DNA of 64,000 nt, from assembly GCF_000317225.1 (NCBI RefSeq), contig NZ_AJLL01000012.1, forward strand, positions 1 through 64,000, given 5' to 3'. Within the stretch, counting starts at the first letter, position 1; the number at the start of each line of letters is the position of its first letter. The notes below the pieces were generated by a model. The model was not told where the DNA came from and did not search any database. It was given only the letters and a program-made list of their open reading frames with translations. Of the stretch, positions 46,456 to 55,101 are shown piece after piece. The position numbers were made by a program, and so were the translations under genes. The DNA is from Fischerella thermalis PCC 7521. GTDB taxonomy: Bacteria; Cyanobacteriota; Cyanobacteriia; Cyanobacteriales; Nostocaceae.

Positions 46456-47799
46456 ATGCTTGTACAGGACGTTCGCAATTGTGTCATTGACGTTGCTGAC
46501 TTAAACCAGCTCAAATGGGATTTAAATCGCTTACAAGCCGTTGATGTGGGGGAGTACATTACACAATTGCCCAGCAAACAAAGGGCGATCGCATTTCGTC
46601 TACTCAACAAACATCAAGCCACAGACGTTTTTGAATATCTACCTCCAGACGTGCAAGAAGAATTAATTAATTCTCTGCATGATGTGCAGGTTGTACAAAT
46701 TGTTGAGAATATGAGTCCCGATGACCGGGCAGAATTATTTGATGAGTTACCCGCAAAGGTCGTTAAACGCTTATTGCAACAACTTAGTCCGGAACAAAGA
46801 CAAGTAACAGCAACAATTCTTGGCTATCCTGAAGGCACTGCTGGTAGGGTAATGACCACAGAATATGTACGCTTGCGGGAGGGATTGACTGTAGGTGAAG
46901 CCTTGAGCAAAATTCGTCGTCAAGACGAAGACAAAGAAACGATTTACTACGCCTACGTTACAGATGACAATCGGAAGCTAGTGAGTGTTGTCTCTCTGCG
47001 ACAATTGTTGTTTACTTTTCCTGATGTTTTGATTCGAGATATTGCTGGCGATCGCGTTGTCAAAGTCAAAACAGAAACGCCCCAAGAGGAAGTCGCCCGG
47101 GTCATGAAGCGCTACGATTTAATCGCTTTACCTGTAGTTGATCGGGAAGACCGATTAGTGGGGATCATCACTATTGACGATGTAGTCGATATTATCGAAG
47201 AAGAAGCCACAGAAGATATTCAAAAACTGGCAGGGGTGAGTGGTGATGAAGCAGCTTTGTCTCCTCCCCAAATCACGATCAGAAAGCGCTTACCTTGGCT
47301 ATTAGGAAATATTGGTTTATATATAGGCGCAGCTAGTGCGATCGCCCCTTTTCAGGGAGTTATTTCTGTTGTGCCGGTACTAGCGGTGATCATGCCAATA
47401 TTGTCAAACACTAGTGGTAATGTTGCTATTCAAGCTTTATCTGTGACAGTACGGGGTTTGGGTGTTGGTGAAGTAACACCAATGGATACAATGAAAATTC
47501 TCCGTAAGGAAATTCTCGCTGGTTTTGGGACAGCACTTGCTTTAGCGATCACCTTGGGTACACTCTCGTTAATTTGGTCACCCGCCCCCGAACGCTGGGT
47601 GTCGATTGTAGCAGCTACGGTTATGGCCGTCAATGTATTTGTAGCAGCTACTTTGGGGACAGTACTACCGATGACTTTGAAACGATTAAATCTCGATCCT
47701 GCCTTGATTAGCGGCCCGTTGTTGACTACAACTTTGGATGCGATCGGATTTTTTACCTTTCTCTCAATGATTTCAGTCGCATTGCGGATATTTAATTAG
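46456..47799 (+). CDS. mgtE: Magnesium transporter MgtE
   Basis: 447 aa Mg2+ channel. N domain residues about 25-130 of MgtE_N repeats (YLPPDVQEELINSL, NMSPDDRAELFDELP, LLQQLSPEQRQVTATILGYPEGTAGRVMT), then two CBS domains (about 135-255, with VTDDNRKLVSVVSLRQLL and LPVVDREDRLVGIITIDDVVDII), the plug helix EEEATEDIQKLAG, and five C-terminal membrane segments with PILSNTSGNVAIQALSVTVRG, where family members place the ion pore. All expected parts are present. ATG start. Confidence 0.96.
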   Translation: MLVQDVRNCVIDVADLNQLKWDLNRLQAVDVGEYITQLPSKQRAIAFRLLNKHQATDVFEYLPPDVQEELINSLHDVQVVQIVENMSPDDRAELFDELPAKVVKRLLQQLSPEQRQVTATILGYPEGTAGRVMTTEYVRLREGLTVGEALSKIRRQDEDKETIYYAYVTDDNRKLVSVVSLRQLLFTFPDVLIRDIAGDRVVKVKTETPQEEVARVMKRYDLIALPVVDREDRLVGIITIDDVVDIIEEEATEDIQKLAGVSGDEAALSPPQITIRKRLPWLLGNIGLYIGAASAIAPFQGVISVVPVLAVIMPILSNTSGNVAIQALSVTVRGLGVGEVTPMDTMKILRKEILAGFGTALALAITLGTLSLIWSPAPERWVSIVAATVMAVNVFVAATLGTVLPMTLKRLNLDPALISGPLLTTTLDAIGFFTFLSMISVALRIFN

Positions 47800-47872
47800 T
47801 AACCATCACGAACTGCGTACACAGTCAGAAGCTGAGTTGCACTAGGTGACTTTAAGTCTTGCGTCAACTGTA

Positions 47873-47913
47873 CCAGTCGCTTATGGGGGACTTGGGACTC
47901 CATAAGCGACTGG
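47873..47913. repeat. 14-bp perfect inverted repeat downstream of mgtE
   Basis: Arms CCAGTCGCTTATGG (47873-47886) and CCATAAGCGACTGG (47900-47913), separated by 13 nt, with GTA/GTAC extending the pairing outward. There is no T tail, so it is more like a palindromic element than a classic terminator, though it may protect or end the mgtE transcript. Confidence 0.85.
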
Positions 47914-47923
47914 CGTACGATGA

Positions 47924-48079
47924 CAAACACAGTGGCTAGAATTGGGAAACGCGATCGCTGATTTAGGTAGAGTAGTAATGCAAGTTGCTCGTAGTGGCAA
48001 CAAAGATCACATCAACAGAGTACGTGAAATCCTCAGTCGAGCCAAACGCGAAATTTACAGTATCTTGGCAGAGGAGTAA
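47924..48079 (+). pseudogene. Orphan C-terminal gene fragment
   Basis: A frame open from 47924 to the TAA at 48077 reads QWLELGNAIADLGRVVMQVA and continues RSGNKDHINRVREILSRAKR, ending EIYSILAEE. This strongly amphipathic helical sequence uses normal codons, but there is no start codon with a ribosome site except an internal ATG at 47978 (33 aa). It looks like the last about 50 residues of a lost gene, cut off just after the palindrome at 47873-47913. Parent family not recognised; a PadR-like C-terminal helix is one guess. Confidence 0.5.
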
Positions 48080-48161
48080 GTGTTTTGGTTGGTTGTTGGT
48101 TGTTAGTAGTTAGTGTTTTACCCCTCACACCCATCACCCCATCACCCCACCTCCAGCACTC

Positions 48162-49268
48162 CTACAACGCTTCTGGTGGTGAAATATCTGGCCCGACAGT
48201 TACACCAACACTAGTAGACTTGATTCCCGGTGTAGTTCCAGACTCATGATGCTTTAATGACTCTGAAACAGAAGAAGAGCCAGGAGTAGGAGTAACTGCA
48301 TTTTGATTTACCAGTCTGCTAGTCTCTCCTTGTTGTGAAACATATGATAATCCACCGATAGCACTAGCAACAAGGGCTGTATAGCCTACATATAAATGCA
48401 TGGGGCGAATTTCAAAGCCAACTCCTTTAGAGGTTTTTTTCGACTCACCCCAAGAAGGTAAAACGGATTTTGTTGGTTCTGGTGCTGGTAAGGAAGCAGC
48501 TAAAGCTGTGCCATTAAATCCTAGAGCATTTCCCATTAAACGGATAAAACCACGTACAAAAACATCTTCTGGCAGTAACTCCCAGTTGCCATTTTCTATC
48601 GCTTCCATTTGATTAGCTGAGATGTAAGTGTAAACGCAGAGTTGTTCCAGAGAAAGACCTCTAGATTCACGAGCTTGGCGGAGTTGTTGTCCAATTTGAC
48701 GTAGACTTTCTGTACGTCGTTCGTCTACGGATTGCTTTGTTAGCTCTTGTTTGGAAGCTATTTTATTTTTGAGCGATTCTAAAGGTGTTTTTACTGCTGT
48801 CAGATTATCCTGATTGGCTATATTTGCTACTAGGTTAGGCTGAGATGATAAATTTTCTTCTTTAGTATTTTCTTGGCTTTCTTTAGTATGAAATTTTACG
48901 CTTGTTAAATATTTTGATAAGTTATTGCTATTATCTTGTTGTGTTTGTTGTGTGAGATCAGCAGTCTCTGTTTGTGGTTGATTATGTGTCTGTTTTTCAA
49001 CAGGGTTTTCCTCTTTTTGATAATGTTGAGTTAATTGTCGAAATGCTAAACCAATCGCTTCTCTGCCCACAGCTTTTAACAACATCTTGCCTTGCTCGGC
49101 GGAGTCACCAAGTAGTTTTTGTATAGTAGCTAAAGCACGACGATAAACTTGAGAATTATGCAGTTCTGCTTCTATTTCTCCTAAAAGCGATCGCAATTCA
49201 TCTTGAGAAATTTCAATACTGGGATTACCCAAAATTTGTAAGAAGTACACAGGTGTAGTAACCATCAC
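48162..49268 (-). CDS. HTH (RodZ-like) membrane protein, 368 aa
   Basis: Residues about 190-262 form an XRE/HTH_25 helix-turn-helix of RodZ type (LRQIGQQLRQARESRGLSLEQLCVYTYISANQMEAIENGNWELLPEDVFVRGFIRLMGNALG is the core). One membrane segment follows at about 293-312 (LYVGYTALVASAIGGLSYV), then a short low-complexity tail. The N-terminal about 100 residues are helical and the linker 100-180 is Gln/Asn/Thr rich and poorly ordered. The C-terminal RodZ beta domain is missing. Role in cell shape is inference. ATG start. Confidence 0.85.
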   Translation of the reverse strand: MMVTTPVYFLQILGNPSIEISQDELRSLLGEIEAELHNSQVYRRALATIQKLLGDSAEQGKMLLKAVGREAIGLAFRQLTQHYQKEENPVEKQTHNQPQTETADLTQQTQQDNSNNLSKYLTSVKFHTKESQENTKEENLSSQPNLVANIANQDNLTAVKTPLESLKNKIASKQELTKQSVDERRTESLRQIGQQLRQARESRGLSLEQLCVYTYISANQMEAIENGNWELLPEDVFVRGFIRLMGNALGFNGTALAASLPAPEPTKSVLPSWGESKKTSKGVGFEIRPMHLYVGYTALVASAIGGLSYVSQQGETSRLVNQNAVTPTPGSSSVSESLKHHESGTTPGIKSTSVGVTVGPDISPPEAL

Positions 49269-49487
49269 TAGAAGTCTTTTTTAACTAAATTAATACCTGT
49301 ATTGTTTCTTCTAACTTTACGCTCAGATATCCGGATTTTTAACTATCAATTTAGTCCTGTTTCCCAGACAATAACAAATTATTTCGGCAGTCCCTTTTCA
49401 AAAATTTGTATAAGAAAATTTGCTGATACAAAAGTTAAATATAATACTTACTGTCAAACAAGTTCTTTAACTCTTTTACCCTCTGGC

Positions 49488-49980
49488 TTATTCAATGACT
49501 TTATCCTCTCCCTGACACAGCTTGTTGCATAAAAAAAGTACTGCTTGGATGTATTTGTATTCCACAGAAGCTACTTCTGCTACGTTAATTATGCCCAGCA
49601 CCGGGAACCAGAAGTAATTTTTTGGGTTCAGAAGCAGTAATATATAGTTCTTCACTCATGAAAGCGGGGATAGTTATATCGCTGACACCATGAATGAATA
49701 AAACAGGCATTTTTAATTGAGGTACTTTTTGGATTGAATCAAATCGCTGTGTCAGAATTAAATCGACAGGAAGCATCCGAAAAATGTTCCTGTATACTAC
49801 TACTTGCTGAATTGAGGTAAAAGAGCTTTCTACAATCAATCCAGCTGCATTTGGCTGTTTAATAGCTAGATCAATCGCGATCGCACCTGCCAAAGAATGA
49901 CCGTAGATAAATATTTGACTAAGTGAAATCTTTAGCTGTTGTACTAAATAATTCCAACCCAAACTAATAAATAGGTTAAC
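49488..49980 (-). pseudogene. Truncated alpha/beta hydrolase
   Basis: The best frame (49585-49962) gives 125 aa: WNYLVQQLKISLSQIFIYGHSLAGAIAIDLA contains the nucleophile elbow GHSLAG, and PVLFIHGVSDITIPAFMSEELY and VPGAGHN carry the Asp and His. The N-terminal half of the fold is missing. At the C-terminus one extra base after GAGHN breaks the frame; reading past it restores NVAEVASVEYKYIQAV, the expected end. Two lesions make a pseudogene most likely. It lies between two RodZ-like genes. Confidence 0.78.
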
Positions 49981-50151
49981 AATTGTATTTTATGTTGCAG
50001 CTTATTTTTTCAAATGCCAGTATTTATGTATACAATATAATCACTAGAATATGTAATTGTAGTATTTGACAGTTAACATTGTTTATCAAAAAATTTATTA
50101 TTGAAAAGTTTAATAAATAAAAAATAGTAGATTATCAGTAGATTTTGGGAG

Positions 50152-50961
50152 ATGACAGTGACGTCGTTCAATGAGGCGCAACAAGAGCAACTCAAGGAAA
50201 TCGGAGCATATTTACGACAGATACGCGAAGACAAATCCCTGCGTATAGAACAAATAACTGCTCAAACCCTGATCAGACAGGCATTTTTAGAAGCATTGGA
50301 AGAAGGTCGATATGAAGATTTACCAGAGCCAATTTTTGTACAAGGATTTATCCGGCGCTACGGTGATGCACTTGGACTTGATGGTGTATCATTAGCCAAA
50401 AATTTTGCAATCAACTTTTTCCTTCTCGATTCTGAAAATGATGGCAAGAAACCACAAAAAAACTCAAGTATACATATCCCTCTTGCTGTTCCTTATGCAG
50501 TATTATTAACGGTTGCTTCTTTTATATTGTTTTTTCGCCTCAATCCCAAAACTCCAGCCGATTCTGTTGCTCAGGAACAAAAACCCAAAGCTTCCACCCA
50601 AACAACAGTATCTCCACCTATAGCTTCGTCACCAACATTGTCCCCATTTACCGCCCCAGTGGCTACAACTCCCTCACCAGAAACATCTCCTTCCACCCCA
50701 GCAACTTCTCCAGTTGAAGTGACAGTCGAACTACAAGGGGAATCATGGGTACGAGTCAAAGCAGATGGTAAAACTATGTTTCAGGGGACTTTAAGTAAAG
50801 GAGAGCGAAAAACTTGGACAGCAAAGAAGGAATTGACTATACGTTCTGGTAATGCAGGTGCTGTATTAGTTTCTGCTAATAAAAGTGAACAAAAACCTCT
50901 AGGAGATCCAGGAAGGATAAAGACAGTAACTTTTACCCCTGAATCAGTCAATAGTCAATAG
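50152..50961 (+). CDS. RodZ family HTH membrane protein
   Basis: 269 aa. Cytoplasmic HTH_25 at residues about 12-85 (LKEIGAYLRQIREDKSLRIEQIT, QAFLEALEEGRYEDLPEPIFVQGFIRRYGDALGLDG), one membrane segment at about 105-125 (IPLAVPYAVLLTVASFILFF), a Pro/Thr/Ser-rich spacer (140-185) and a C-terminal beta domain of DUF4115 type (VTVELQGESWVRVKADGKTMFQGTLSKGERKTW). This is the complete RodZ plan, linking the MreB cytoskeleton to the wall in other bacteria. ATG start. It converges with gatA. Confidence 0.9.
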   Translation: MTVTSFNEAQQEQLKEIGAYLRQIREDKSLRIEQITAQTLIRQAFLEALEEGRYEDLPEPIFVQGFIRRYGDALGLDGVSLAKNFAINFFLLDSENDGKKPQKNSSIHIPLAVPYAVLLTVASFILFFRLNPKTPADSVAQEQKPKASTQTTVSPPIASSPTLSPFTAPVATTPSPETSPSTPATSPVEVTVELQGESWVRVKADGKTMFQGTLSKGERKTWTAKKELTIRSGNAGAVLVSANKSEQKPLGDPGRIKTVTFTPESVNSQ

Positions 50962-50967
50962 TTTTTG

Positions 50968-50995
50968 CCATTGACCATTGACCATTGACCATTGA
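50968..50995. repeat. Four perfect CCATTGA tandem repeats
   Basis: Four uninterrupted copies of a 7-bp unit in the 41-bp spacer between the convergent RodZ-like and gatA genes. The unit differs from other tracts in this window. Confidence 0.95.
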
Positions 50996-51002
50996 CTAAT
51001 AA

Positions 51003-52460
51003 CTATACTTGCGGCGTACGCAAGTGCCATGGAGTAGATTGTTCATAAGCATAAGCCACTTGAAACAGTTGATCTTCTCGTAGGGGTCTACCAATCAACT
51101 GCAAACCAATCGGTAGTCCATTGTCATCAAAGCCACAGGGTACACTTATACCTGGTAAACCTGCTAGATTCACAGGAATAGTCATTAAGTCAACTAAATA
51201 CATACTTAGAGGATCAGCAGTTTTTTCTCCCGCTTTGAATGCTGTAGTGGGGGCGGTAGGACAGGCTAAGACATGAACTTGTTCAAAAGCTCTTTCAAAA
51301 TCTTCTTTAATCAGGGTGCGTACCTTTTGGGCTTTCAAATAATAGGCATCGTAGTATCCTGCTGAAAGAGCATAGGTTCCTAGCATAATCCGACGTTTGA
51401 CTTCTGCACCGAAACCACTAGCACGAGTACGGGTGTACATCTCCATCAAATTTTCTGCTTCCTCAGCACGATAACCATACTTGACACCATCATAACGAGC
51501 CAAATTTGCTGAAGCTTCTGAAGGGGCGATAATGTAGTAGCTAGGCAAACCATAACGAAAGCGGGGACAGGAAACTACATGAATTTCTGCACCCAGATTT
51601 TGCAGTTGATCAAGTGCTTTGGTAATAGCCTGTTCAACTTGGGAATCTAAACCTTCGCCGAAAGTTTCTTTAATAATGCCAATTCTCAGTTGTCCCCTGG
51701 GTTTGAGATCCGGTTTTAAGCCAGCGGTGTAATCGGGAATAGAAACTTTTAAGCTGGTAGAGTCTTTTGGGTCATAACCTGCGATCGCTTGCAACAATAT
51801 CGCTGCATCTTCCACAGAACGAGCAAACGGACCAATTTGATCCAAAGACGAAGCAAACGCCACCAAACCATAACGCGAAACTAGTCCGTAGGTTGGCTTG
51901 ATCCCCACCACACCACAAAAAGAAGCTGGTTGACGAATCGAACCCCCAGTATCAGAACCCAGAGAAATAACACATTCTCCTGCTGCTACCGCCGCCGCCG
52001 AACCACCAGAAGAACCACCCGGAACTCTCGATAAATCCCAAGGGTTAGCAGTGAGACCATAGGCTGAGGTTTCTGTGGAACCGCCCATCGCAAACTCGTC
52101 CAAATTGGTTTTACCCACCATCACTGCATCGGCTGCCGCCAACTTTTGTGTTACCGTTGCCTCATAGGGCGGCACAAAATTTTCTAAAATTCGGGAAGCA
52201 CAAGTAGTATTAATTCCCTTTGTGCATATATTGTCTTTAATGCCGATGGGAATACCTGCCAATAAACCAATTTCTTCGCCTGCGGCGATTTTAGCATCCA
52301 CTGCCCGCGCTTGTTCCAATGCCCGTTCGGCAGTTACACACAAGAAACTGTGTAATTTTGGCTCTAGCGCTTGAATGCGGTCTAAAGCTTCCTGAGTAAT
52401 TTCTACGGCAGAACGTTCTTTTTTAACTAGCTGTTTATGCAACTCGCGGATGGATGCCAT
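51003..52460 (-). CDS. gatA: Asp-tRNA(Asn)/Glu-tRNA(Gln) amidotransferase subunit A
   Basis: 485 aa from the ATG at 52460 ([20 protein letters not shown]), preceded by AAGGAAGCAAT; an in-frame upstream ATG at 52508 adds 16 atypical residues. Amidase-signature enzyme that releases ammonia from glutamine for the GatB-catalysed transamidation of misacylated tRNAs. The catalytic lysine lies in PIGIKDNI; the serine pair lies in [14 protein letters not shown] and [16 protein letters not shown]. Cyanobacteria use GatCAB instead of GlnRS. gatB and gatC are not in the window. Confidence 0.96.
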   Translation of the reverse strand: MASIRELHKQLVKKERSAVEITQEALDRIQALEPKLHSFLCVTAERALEQARAVDAKIAAGEEIGLLAGIPIGIKDNICTKGINTTCASRILENFVPPYEATVTQKLAAADAVMVGKTNLDEFAMGGSTETSAYGLTANPWDLSRVPGGSSGGSAAAVAAGECVISLGSDTGGSIRQPASFCGVVGIKPTYGLVSRYGLVAFASSLDQIGPFARSVEDAAILLQAIAGYDPKDSTSLKVSIPDYTAGLKPDLKPRGQLRIGIIKETFGEGLDSQVEQAITKALDQLQNLGAEIHVVSCPRFRYGLPSYYIIAPSEASANLARYDGVKYGYRAEEAENLMEMYTRTRASGFGAEVKRRIMLGTYALSAGYYDAYYLKAQKVRTLIKEDFERAFEQVHVLACPTAPTTAFKAGEKTADPLSMYLVDLMTIPVNLAGLPGISVPCGFDDNGLPIGLQLIGRPLREDQLFQVAYAYEQSTPWHLRTPQV

Positions 52461-52508
52461 ATTGCTTCCTTTGTGACTCAAGTCATTGATTTTAGTACAG
52501 TTTGACAA

Positions 52509-52748
52509 TTTATGCTCAGTTGAAAGTTAGTAGTTAGTGGTTGGTTGTCGGTGGTTGATGGTTAAGTGTTTTACTCCTCACACTCCACCCTTAACTTAAG
52601 CCCAGGAGCGCCTCTACACACTCCTCACACCTCCCCATCACCCCTACCCTACGGGAAGCCGCGCAGAGCGCGTCTACACCCCATCACCCCATCTCCCCAC
52701 CTACCCATGCCATACACTCACAATTAGATTAATATGTATTTCACACTG
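52509..52748. repeat. Repeat-rich spacer (STRR plus GTAGACGC element)
   Basis: GTTAGTGGTTGG units (about 52526-52565), CTCACACTCC units (52575-52635), a GC-rich element CCTACGGGAAGCCGCGCAGAGCGCGTCTACA (core within 52645-52678; compare 34491-34521), and CATCTCCCC/CATCACCCC units (52679-52705). No gene. Confidence 0.75.
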
Positions 52749-52837
52749 AGTAAGTCGGTGGGAATAAACATAATATATTTTACGAACAGTAAAAAATGAA
52801 CCAAACCCTTACTAATGACAAATTGTGCCGACTTACT
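52749..52837. mobile_element. Probable small MITE with 10-bp terminal inverted repeats
   Basis: Perfect arms AGTAAGTCGG (52749-52758) and CCGACTTACT (52828-52837) enclose 69 bp of AT-rich DNA with no coding capacity. Pairing extends imperfectly by two or three bases on each side. Size and structure fit a miniature inverted-repeat element such as those moved by IS630-type transposases; the family assignment is a guess. It ends 53 bp before the dnaE-C start codon, so it lies in the dnaE-C promoter/leader. Confidence 0.55.
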
Positions 52838-52890
52838 TAAACAATTTTATAGAATTAACTAATTCTCAAGATTTCAGTATATTAGAGAAA

Positions 52891-54246
52891 ATGGTTAAAA
52901 TTATCACTCGTAAATCATTGGGTACACAGAACGTATATGACATTGGAGTAGAGCAAAACCATAATTTTGTGATTAAAAACGGTTTGGTTGCTTCCAATTG
53001 TTTCAATAAATCCCACTCTACAGCTTACGGGTATGTAACTTATCAAACGGCATATTTAAAGGCTAATTATCCCTTAGAGTATATGGCGGCGCTGTTAACA
53101 GCTAACAGTGACGACACAGATAAGGTGCAAAAATATATTGCTACCTGTACAAACATGGGTATTCAGATCGACCCACCCGATATTAATCGTTCTGGCGTTG
53201 ATTTTACTCCTTTGGATGGTAAAATTCTGTTTGGATTGTCGGCAGTGCGGAACGTCGGACAAAATGCGATCGCTGCTATTTTAGAAGCCAGAAAATCTAA
53301 AGGTGAGTTTAAGTCATTGTCTGATTTTTGCGATCGCGTTGATTTGGGTGCTGTTAACCGTCGCACTTTAGAATCACTAATTTATTGTGGAGCTTTTGAC
53401 AAAATTGACTCCAACCGTAATCAGTTACTGCATGACTTGCCTCTAGTATACGACTGGGCCCAATCCCGCGCCAAAGATAGAGCTACAGGACAAGGTAATC
53501 TCTTTGATTTATTAGGCGGCGGATTTGCTAGCAATACTCATAAAAATACAATACAAAATAGTTTTGATAACGCCCCAAAAGCTAAACCTGTTCCTGATTT
53601 ACCCCCTCAAGAAAAGTTACGTAAAGAAAAAGAATTATTAGGCTTTTACGTCTCAGATCATCCCCTCAAATCCATACGCAGTTCAGCACGAGTCCTAGCA
53701 CCAGTTAATCTCTCTCAATTAGGTGAACAAAAAGAAGAATCTACTTTATGTGCAGTAGTAATGCTTAATAATGTCAAAAAAGTCATCACCAAAAAAGGTG
53801 ATCCAATGGCAATCTTACAAATAGAAGATTTAACTTCTCAATCAGAAGCAGTAGCATTTCCTAAAACTTACGAACGTATTAGTTCACTTCTGCAAGTTGA
53901 TTCTAGATTAATCATTTGGGGTAAAGTAGACCGAAGAGATGAGCAAACTCAATTTATTGTTGAAGATGCAGAAGCAGTAGAAACTGTACAAATGGTGATG
54001 GTAGAATTAAGCGTTCAACAGGCAGCTACGATTGAAGAACAACATCGCTTACGAACAATTTTACAAGAGCAATCAGGGGATAAAGAAAAAGCAAAAGTCC
54101 CAGTAATCGGAATTGTGCAGTCTGGAACTTCCCGCCATCTCGTCCGTTTTGGACGTCAATTCTGGGTGCAGGATTCTCGAAGTGCTGTTTTAGCTTTACA
54201 AAATGCTCGATTCTCTGCTCACACACAACTACTTACTAATAATTAG
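52891..54246 (+). CDS. dnaE: DNA polymerase III alpha subunit, C-terminal half with split intein C
   Basis: 451 aa. The start is the ATG of MVKIITRKSLGTQNVYDIGV, the usual start of cyanobacterial DnaE intein-C; a GTG frame at 52825 begins inside a MITE arm and is not used. Residues 1-36 are the 36-aa intein-C (block F HNFVIKNG, terminal Asn36), and Cys at +1 (52999) begins the C-extein CFNKSHSTAYGYVTYQTAYL. The extein (415 aa) carries the HhH region (LFGLSAVRNVGQNAI) and the OB fold (LCAVVMLNNVKKVITKKGDPMAILQIEDL). Trans-splicing with an N-half encoded elsewhere yields the replicative polymerase. All splice residues appear intact. Confidence 0.97.
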   Translation: MVKIITRKSLGTQNVYDIGVEQNHNFVIKNGLVASNCFNKSHSTAYGYVTYQTAYLKANYPLEYMAALLTANSDDTDKVQKYIATCTNMGIQIDPPDINRSGVDFTPLDGKILFGLSAVRNVGQNAIAAILEARKSKGEFKSLSDFCDRVDLGAVNRRTLESLIYCGAFDKIDSNRNQLLHDLPLVYDWAQSRAKDRATGQGNLFDLLGGGFASNTHKNTIQNSFDNAPKAKPVPDLPPQEKLRKEKELLGFYVSDHPLKSIRSSARVLAPVNLSQLGEQKEESTLCAVVMLNNVKKVITKKGDPMAILQIEDLTSQSEAVAFPKTYERISSLLQVDSRLIIWGKVDRRDEQTQFIVEDAEAVETVQMVMVELSVQQAATIEEQHRLRTILQEQSGDKEKAKVPVIGIVQSGTSRHLVRFGRQFWVQDSRSAVLALQNARFSAHTQLLTNN

Positions 54247-54509
54247 ATAATTACGTAAAAATTAATAGTAAACATTTATGTTCACTAAATCACAATACTA
54301 GTGTTATTAAAGTAATTTTGTGTATAGATCTCTTCTATCTTTGTGTACTCCCAATCCAAAATCCAAAATAGTATAAGAGTATAGCAAAAAGGTATTGAGT
54401 GAGTTAAGCAAATATAATATTTCCCTTGCCGCTTTATCCCTTACCCCTCCCTAAGAACTAAACTATGTAACACTAGAGAGGGAAAGCGCACACAAGAGGT
54501 ATCAAGAAG

Positions 54510-54821
54510 GTGTTTAGAACACTTTTGGTAATTGCCATTGGTTTCTTACCATCTCTATTCTCCCTGTGGTTGATGCGTAAAACCCAGGCTAGAATGCGAT
54601 CGCACCTCAGACGCGTGGCGAGAAATTTTCCCAGAGAACCAATTCCAGTAGATTCTAGACCAGAACCAAGCGATCGCTATTACTTAGAAGGAGTAGGTTA
54701 TCTCATTGGCGACATCAGCTGTCGGTATAATGCTCGTTCTGGTTACTTACGCTGTGCTGTCAATCCTAGCGGACCGTGTGAGGGTTGCCGTTACTATGAA
54801 GCCAAAGAATTCCGTAAATGA
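54510..54821 (+). CDS. DUF6464-like membrane-anchored protein, 103 aa
   Basis: GTG start. One N-terminal hydrophobic segment (LLVIAIGFLPSLFSLWLM, residues 4-21), then a basic stretch and a C-terminal cysteine-containing domain: YYLEGVGYLIGDISCRYNARSGYLRCAVNPSGPCEGCRYYEAKEF, with four cysteines of the type C..(10)C..(7)C..C that could bind a metal. Such short proteins are widespread in cyanobacteria (I believe DUF6464); function unknown. Single gene. Confidence 0.72.
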   Translation: MFRTLLVIAIGFLPSLFSLWLMRKTQARMRSHLRRVARNFPREPIPVDSRPEPSDRYYLEGVGYLIGDISCRYNARSGYLRCAVNPSGPCEGCRYYEAKEFRK

Positions 54822-55101
54822 TAATTAATTTATGTTTGATGTGAATTGAAGCGATGACAAAAATTAACAAAAATTATATTTTATAAATCGACCACAGATA
54901 AACACAGATTGACTTGGTAATAAGTTAATTGCTAGTTTTTCACCATTACCAATTACCCATTATGACTAAGTAGAACGGTGCAAAAAAACCGAACTATGTA
55001 ACGGAAAGTAAAGTTGCCCAAAAAGCTCTTCCCTTCAGCATAGCTGCCCTCTGCCTCCTGCCTTGTCATAACGACAATTTTCAACACCGACCTACTTATC
55101 T

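Noticed and set aside
52825-52890. 22-residue extension upstream of the DnaE intein-C
   Set aside because: Begins inside a putative MITE arm; intein-C of this family starts at the MVKI methionine.
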